45,053 bases of DNA from NCBI GenBank assembly GCA_050290785.1, contig JBNKIR010000027.1, forward strand, positions 1-45,053, given 5' to 3'. A program made the translations under genes and the position numbers. Source of the DNA: JAAGZL01 sp050290785 (GTDB taxonomy: Bacteria > Pseudomonadota > Gammaproteobacteria > Chromatiales > Chromatiaceae). Below are positions 41,187 to 45,053 of this stretch, piece by piece; position 1 is the first letter of the stretch; each line of letters starts with the position of its first letter. The notes beneath the pieces are model-generated. The model was not told where the DNA came from and searched no databases. It saw only the letters and a program-made list of their open reading frames with translations.

Positions 41187-42083
41187 CTAGCGGATGAAAT
41201 CCTCGCGATCGTCCACCTTAAAGGTAATCAGAGAGGGCTTCTCCTCATGCGAGTAGCCGGATCTGTAATCAAAGTTCTCCTGGATCACCTGTTTCATGCG
41301 CTGATTGAACGCATCCACCTGGATCCCCTCAGGGCAGGCGCGGGTGCATTCGCCGCAGCCGGTGCAGCGTCCCGCCAGGTGCAGGGCGCGGGTCATGTGC
41401 CAGGCAAACACCCCTTTTTTATGTGCCGCCTGGTCCAGCCAGTTGGGCTGGGTGCGGTCGGTGATGCAGATGTTGCAGGAGCAGTGTGGGCACACCTCGC
41501 GGCAGGCGTAGCACTTGAAGCAGCGCTCGAAGTCTTCGCTCCAGAAGGCGAAGCGGTCGTTGATCTCCATCTCCATCAGGTTCAGGACATGCGGAGAGGT
41601 GACCCGATAGGGTCCGGGACGCTCCTGGGTCGGCAGCCCGCCGCCGGGGTAGAAGTCCGCATCCACCGGGATCTTTACGTCACAGCCGGAACATTTGGAT
41701 GCGGTGTTCTCTGCGGTCAGCTTGCCGTCCCAGTTGTTGGGGTGGGAGACCACCCCGTCACAGGGAAAGCCAAAGATGTATACCTCATCGCGCTGCAGTT
41801 GGTTTTCGGCGATCAGCTGGGTGATGGCCCGGATGTCGCAGCCCTTGCCGACGATGCCGGTCTTGCCCCAGCCCTTGCGCGGGTATTCGTGCCGCTTGTT
41901 CAGATAGAGGGGCAGGGAGTTTACACAGCGGCCGTCCACCACCAATTTGTCCACCTCTTCCGGCTTGCGGCAGAATATGGGGGTGGTGCGGGCCGGATCG
42001 CTGCCCTCGGCATAGCCGATGACCACTTCCAGTTCTCCTGACTCCAGGAGCTCCTTGGCCCTTTTGCGCAGCTCTTTGATCAT
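41187..42083 (-). CDS. flxC: FlxC-like Fe-S protein (coenzyme F420-hydrogenase beta/ferredoxin type)
   Basis: 298-residue Fe-S protein. Motifs are CFKCYACREVCPHCSCNIC and CTGCGECTRACPEGIQV for two clusters, and CSGCDVKIPVDADFYPGGG for a possible further site. GIVGKGCDIRAITQLIAENQ recalls FrhB-type proteins. Its ATG overlaps the MvhD-like stop by 4 nt. With FlxB it should carry electrons between NADH (FlxA) and the HdrA flavin. Confidence 0.78.
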   Translation of the reverse strand: MIKELRKRAKELLESGELEVVIGYAEGSDPARTTPIFCRKPEEVDKLVVDGRCVNSLPLYLNKRHEYPRKGWGKTGIVGKGCDIRAITQLIAENQLQRDEVYIFGFPCDGVVSHPNNWDGKLTAENTASKCSGCDVKIPVDADFYPGGGLPTQERPGPYRVTSPHVLNLMEMEINDRFAFWSEDFERCFKCYACREVCPHCSCNICITDRTQPNWLDQAAHKKGVFAWHMTRALHLAGRCTGCGECTRACPEGIQVDAFNQRMKQVIQENFDYRSGYSHEEKPSLITFKVDDREDFIR

Positions 42084-42559
42084 GCGTTGACCTCGCTCTT
42101 GACCAAGCGTTCGGCGTAGGGGTCCAACATGTCACCATAGGTGTTATGGGGGCCCAGCTCGCGGATGCGGTCGGTGAACTCGTCCACCACCTGGGTCCAC
42201 TTGATGGCCTCGGCCGCGGAGATCCAGGAAAACTCCAGACGCCGCAGGTCTATGCCGTGGAAATCCAGTAGCTGGCGAAAGGTCAGATTGCGCCGGCGGG
42301 CGTAGTAGTTGCCCTCGTTATAGTGGCAGTCACCGGTATGGCAGCCGGAGACGATGATCCCGTCCACCCCCTGCTCGAAGGCCTTGATCATGAACTGTTG
42401 GTCGATGCGGCCGGAACAGGGTAGGCGCACCACGCGCACGTTGGGGGCGTAGTCCATGCGGCTGGTGCCGGCCAGGTCGGCCCCGGAGTAGGTGCACCAC
42501 TTGCAGACGAAGGCCATGATCCTGGGCTCGAAATCGTGTCGTTCGATCTTCTTGCTCAC
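42080..42559 (-). CDS. flxD: MvhD/FlxD-like [2Fe-2S] adaptor
   Basis: 159-residue protein of the MvhD family, the small subunit that docks a hydrogenase or oxidoreductase to HdrA. FVCKWCTYSGADLAGTSRM, VRLPCSGRIDQQFMIKAFEQ and SGCHTGDCHYNEGNYYARRR give the conserved Cys pattern. It starts with GTG overlapping the hdrA stop by 4 nt. Its presence between hdrA and the flx genes is the strongest reason to call this a Flx-Hdr complex rather than unrelated Fe-S genes. Confidence 0.9.
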   Translation of the reverse strand: MSKKIERHDFEPRIMAFVCKWCTYSGADLAGTSRMDYAPNVRVVRLPCSGRIDQQFMIKAFEQGVDGIIVSGCHTGDCHYNEGNYYARRRNLTFRQLLDFHGIDLRRLEFSWISAAEAIKWTQVVDEFTDRIRELGPHNTYGDMLDPYAERLVKSEVNA

Positions 42560-44604
42560 ACGAAGGCTCCTTCAAAGGCGGTGATCTGGGCGTGTACCTG
42601 TTGGTCGGTGTAGCCCTGGAGTTCTATGCTCTTGGAGCGGCAGACGGTGTTGCACAGGCCGCAGCCTTGGCACAGGCCGGGGTTGACCGACGCCGCCAGC
42701 TTGATGACATTGCCGTTGCGGTCTTTGATCTCTGCCTGGCTGATGGCCTTGTAGGGACAGACGGTGAGGCAATCCCAGCAGTTCATGCAGTCGGCCTGCT
42801 TGACCACGGCCACCTCGGGCTCGCGCAGCAGCTCCTCCTTGGAGAACATCTGCAACACCTTGGAGGCGGCGGCCGAGGCCTGGGCCACGGTCTCCGGTAT
42901 GTCCTTGACCCCCTGGCAGGCGCCGGCCAGATAGATCCCGCCCGTGGAGGAGTCCACCGGCATCAGCTTGGGGTGTTGCTCTGAGTAGAAGCCGTAGTGG
43001 TCGTAGCTGATGCCCAGTTTCTTGGCCATCTCATCCGCTCCCTCCTGGGGGGTCATGGCCGTGGCCAGGACCACCATATCCACCTCCAGGTCCACCGGCT
43101 GGCCCAGCAGGGTGTCGGCTCCTTTTACTAAAATCTTGTCGCCCTGTTTCACCAGCTTTGAGACCCGGCCGCGGATATACTCGGTGCCCTCGCGCTGGGC
43201 GCGGTTGATGAACTCTTCGTAGCCCTTGCCGCCGGCGCGGATGTCCATGTAGAAGACATAGGCCTTGCCATCGTGCACGCTGTGGTTGTACAGCATGGTG
43301 TGTTTGGCGGTGTACATGCAGCAGATCTTGGAGCAGTACTCCACGCCCTTGTTGCAGTCGCGCGAACCCACGCAGGCGATGAAGGCGATGGACTCTGGTT
43401 TCTTGCCGTCGGAGGGACGGCGGATCTCGCCGCCGGTGGGCCCCGAGGCCGAGGCCAGGCGTTCGAATTCCAGGCCGTTGATTACATCCACCAGACGACC
43501 GGCCGTGGAGCGGGGCTGCTCCTTCTTCAGCTTCTTGGTCATCTTCTTCGGGATCATGTGCTGGGGCCGGATGCCGCCGTACTCCGGGTAGACGTTGGGC
43601 ATCAGCTTGAAGCCGGTGGCGACGATGATGGCGCCGATATCCTCCTGGATGATGCGGTCCTGCTGGCTGAAGTCGATGGCCTTGGGTTCGCAGGCGTCGG
43701 CGCACAGGCCGCACTTGTCCTTCTCAAACTTGGGGCAGTTGGCGCGGTCGATCACCGGTACCGTGGGTACCGCCTGTGGAAACGGGATGTAGATCATCTT
43801 GCGTTCGGTGAGATGCATGTCGAACTCGCTCTCCACCGTAAAGGGGCACTTCTCCCAGCAGTCGCCACAGCCGGTGCACTTGCTGGCGTCGACCGATTTG
43901 GCCTTGAGGCGGATGGTGGCGCGGAAGTTGCCGATGTAGCCCTCCAACTTCTCCAGCTCGGAATAGGTGTAGAGGGTGATGTTGGGGTGGTTGGCCACCT
44001 CCACCATCTTGGGGGTCATGATGCACTGGGAGCAGTCCAGGGTGGGGAAGGTCTCCGACAGGCGCGCCATGTTGCCGCCTATGGATGGTTCGCGCTCCAC
44101 CAGGGTGACCGGGTAGCCGGCATTGGCCAGATCCAGGGAGGCCTGGATGCCGGCGATGCCGCCGCCGATTACCAGGGTGCGCTTGGTCAGCGGCATGCGG
44201 TAGCGTTCCAGCGGGCGGTTGAACTTGATACGCTCAACCATCATCTTAGTCAGGTCCTTGGTCTTGGCCGTGGCGATCTCCTGGTCGTCATGTACCCAGG
44301 AGCACTGCTCGCGAATATTGGCGATCTCCACCCGGAAGGGGTTCAGCCCCGCGGCCTCGGCGGCGTTGCGGAAGGTGTTCTCGTGCATCTTGGGGCTGCA
44401 GGCCGCCACGATACAGCCGTCCAGCTCCTTCTCCTTGATGGCCTTCTTGAAGGCCTCCTGTCCCGGGTTGGAGCACATGAACTTGTGGTTCTCCACGAAC
44501 TCCACACCGTGCTGCTCCCGAGCCCACTCGGCCACGTCCGGCGTATCGACGGTACGGGCGATGTTCTTGCCACAGTCACATACGAAGACACCTATCTTGG
44601 CCAT
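42556..44604 (-). CDS. hdrA: Heterodisulfide reductase subunit A-like, bifurcating FAD subunit
   Basis: 682-residue HdrA. The N-terminal domain (GVFVCDCGKNIARTVDT, CIVAACSPKMHENTFRNAAE) is followed by the FAD motif TLVIGGGIAGIQASLDLANA and VEREPSIGGNMARLSETFP. Inserted ferredoxin motifs are CTGCGDCWEKCP and CGLCADACEPKAI, and the C-terminal ones are CMNCWDCLTVCP and CQGCGLCNTVCR. The CVGSRD...YCSKICC region is also conserved. HdrA flavin splits electron pairs between ferredoxin and a high-potential disulfide acceptor. HdrB and HdrC are not identified here; the upstream gene is truncated by the window. The ATG at 44604 is 4 nt from the inverted-repeat element, and no clear ribosome-binding site is seen. 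Confidence 0.92.
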   Translation of the reverse strand: MAKIGVFVCDCGKNIARTVDTPDVAEWAREQHGVEFVENHKFMCSNPGQEAFKKAIKEKELDGCIVAACSPKMHENTFRNAAEAAGLNPFRVEIANIREQCSWVHDDQEIATAKTKDLTKMMVERIKFNRPLERYRMPLTKRTLVIGGGIAGIQASLDLANAGYPVTLVEREPSIGGNMARLSETFPTLDCSQCIMTPKMVEVANHPNITLYTYSELEKLEGYIGNFRATIRLKAKSVDASKCTGCGDCWEKCPFTVESEFDMHLTERKMIYIPFPQAVPTVPVIDRANCPKFEKDKCGLCADACEPKAIDFSQQDRIIQEDIGAIIVATGFKLMPNVYPEYGGIRPQHMIPKKMTKKLKKEQPRSTAGRLVDVINGLEFERLASASGPTGGEIRRPSDGKKPESIAFIACVGSRDCNKGVEYCSKICCMYTAKHTMLYNHSVHDGKAYVFYMDIRAGGKGYEEFINRAQREGTEYIRGRVSKLVKQGDKILVKGADTLLGQPVDLEVDMVVLATAMTPQEGADEMAKKLGISYDHYGFYSEQHPKLMPVDSSTGGIYLAGACQGVKDIPETVAQASAAASKVLQMFSKEELLREPEVAVVKQADCMNCWDCLTVCPYKAISQAEIKDRNGNVIKLAASVNPGLCQGCGLCNTVCRSKSIELQGYTDQQVHAQITAFEGAFV

Positions 44605-44608
44605 GGTC

Positions 44609-44877
44609 AGGGCCTGCTATGACTATGCGAATACCCAGCGTTGGCCCTCAAATGAGGCCAGTCAAGGCGCGCAGAGTGCAGTTTGGTTGATCCAAATAAG
44701 CGATGCGCAACACGGGATGGCCTCATTTGAGAGCCAACCCGGAGGGACGGGACCATTTTCCCGCATGACTGTGTTGCACTTTCGCTTATGTACGGCAGGT
44801 ACATGGCGCTCAGTGCGCCTTGTCCTACGAAAAAATGGTTTCCGTCGATGAATATTTGCATAGTCATAGCAGGCCCT
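44609..44877. mobile_element. 269-bp inverted-repeat (MITE-like) element between hdrA and its upstream gene
   Basis: The 20-bp ends AGGGCCTGCTATGACTATGC (44609-44628) and GCATAGTCATAGCAGGCCCT (44858-44877) are exact reverse complements. The two halves are diverged inverted copies of each other: CAAGGCGC and ATAAGCGA...GCAACAC recur at nearly the same offset from each end. A second, nested inverted repeat (TTGGCCCTCAAATGAGGCCA near 44640 with TGGCCTCATTTGAGAGCCAA near 44719) lies in the left half. There is no real open reading frame. The right end touches the stop codon of the upstream gene and the left end lies 4 nt before the hdrA ATG. No target-site duplication was seen. Confidence 0.75.
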
Positions 44878-45053
44878 TAGATCACCGGGGACTTCACGTC
44901 CCACCTCTGGGTACGGATGTCGTCGGTGGCGTAGTTGGGCAGGATCATGGGGCTAAGCACCCCGCGGTCCAGACCGGCAGCGGCCAGGGTATTACCGTAA
45001 TCCTGGATATGCGCCGTGTTGGGGTCGCCGGGCAGGGCGCCGTCGGCGATGGC
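44877..45053 (-). CDS. C-terminal fragment of an unidentified protein (5' end beyond window)
   Basis: The last 58 codons of a minus-strand gene are visible, ending in TAA at 44879-44877. The translated end includes PNTAHIQDYGNTLAAAGLDR, then SPMILPNYATDDIRT and WDVKSPVI. No cysteine motif is present in the visible part. It is upstream of and co-directional with hdrA, so it could be the preceding operon member, but it does not resemble the HdrB or HdrC C-termini I know. I do not assign a function. The stop codon is shared with the end of the inverted-repeat element. Confidence 0.7.
   Translation of the reverse strand, partial: AIADGALPGDPNTAHIQDYGNTLAAAGLDRGVLSPMILPNYATDDIRTQRWDVKSPVI

Noticed and set aside
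43273..44622. 449-residue open frame on the plus strand opposite hdrA
   Set aside because: It is an antisense shadow of a high-GC gene. The translation is low-complexity (Gly/Ala/Val/His-rich) and lacks recognisable domains, while the hdrA frame has all family motifs.
44607..44904. Short minus-strand open frames (80-86 aa) across the inverted-repeat element
   Set aside because: They read through the palindromic element and its diverged copies; there is no ribosome-binding site and the repeat explains the sequence.

Overview
The window looks like the chromosome of a gammaproteobacterial chemolithoautotroph that fixes carbon with the reductive TCA (rTCA) cycle. Its housekeeping proteins (UvrD, HemW, L31, PntAB, a MotY-type domain) read as gammaproteobacterial. 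About two thirds of the sequence, roughly 12.0-27.0 kb and 29.7-45.05 kb, encodes ferredoxin- and NAD(P)H-linked redox enzymes typical of the rTCA cycle in Aquificales and of sulfur-oxidising tubeworm symbionts of the Endoriftia/Sedimenticola type. That taxonomic placement is an inference from gene content; no rRNA or marker gene other than L31 is present. No tRNA, rRNA, CRISPR array, phage or transposase gene was seen.

Layout. Positions 1-4490 hold a carboxylate-utilisation locus: the start of a LutA-type CCG protein and a FadR/LldR-type GntR regulator on the minus strand, divergent from a TRAP transporter (dctP, dctQ, dctM). Two ATTGG-type operators lie in the shared promoter region. Positions 4496-11966 are mixed: a GGDEF protein, uvrD-hemW, a DinB-like protein with a beta-propeller-like secreted protein, a very small TTG-start membrane protein, a stand-alone MotY-N-like protein, and rpmE followed by a strong terminator.

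Positions 12040-26978 form the first rTCA block. A minus-strand operon encodes an Fe-S protein, a fumarate-reductase-type flavoprotein and a NuoF-like subunit, best read as a soluble NADH-linked fumarate reductase. Divergent from it come an Aquifex-type aconitase, pntAB, a thioredoxin-fold [2Fe-2S] ferredoxin, two-subunit 2-oxoglutarate:ferredoxin oxidoreductase (korAB), a pentapeptide-repeat protein and a DsrL/GltD-like NAD(P)H oxidoreductase. Positions 27135-29618 are a short unrelated interval (ppnP, a thioesterase, two hypothetical genes).

Positions 29697-45053, all minus strand, form the second block. It holds a NuoE/NuoF/(NuoG-NfnB fusion) trimer resembling electron-bifurcating transhydrogenases, a single-chain pyruvate:ferredoxin oxidoreductase, and an HdrA-FlxDCBA operon. 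A 269-bp inverted-repeat element separates hdrA from a truncated upstream gene.

Taken together, KOR and PFOR need low-potential ferredoxin. The two candidate flavin-bifurcating modules plus PntAB and the DsrL-like protein could make it from NADH/NADPH and other donors. The fumarate reductase and aconitase cover other reductive steps. ATP-citrate lyase, malate dehydrogenase and fumarase are not in the window.
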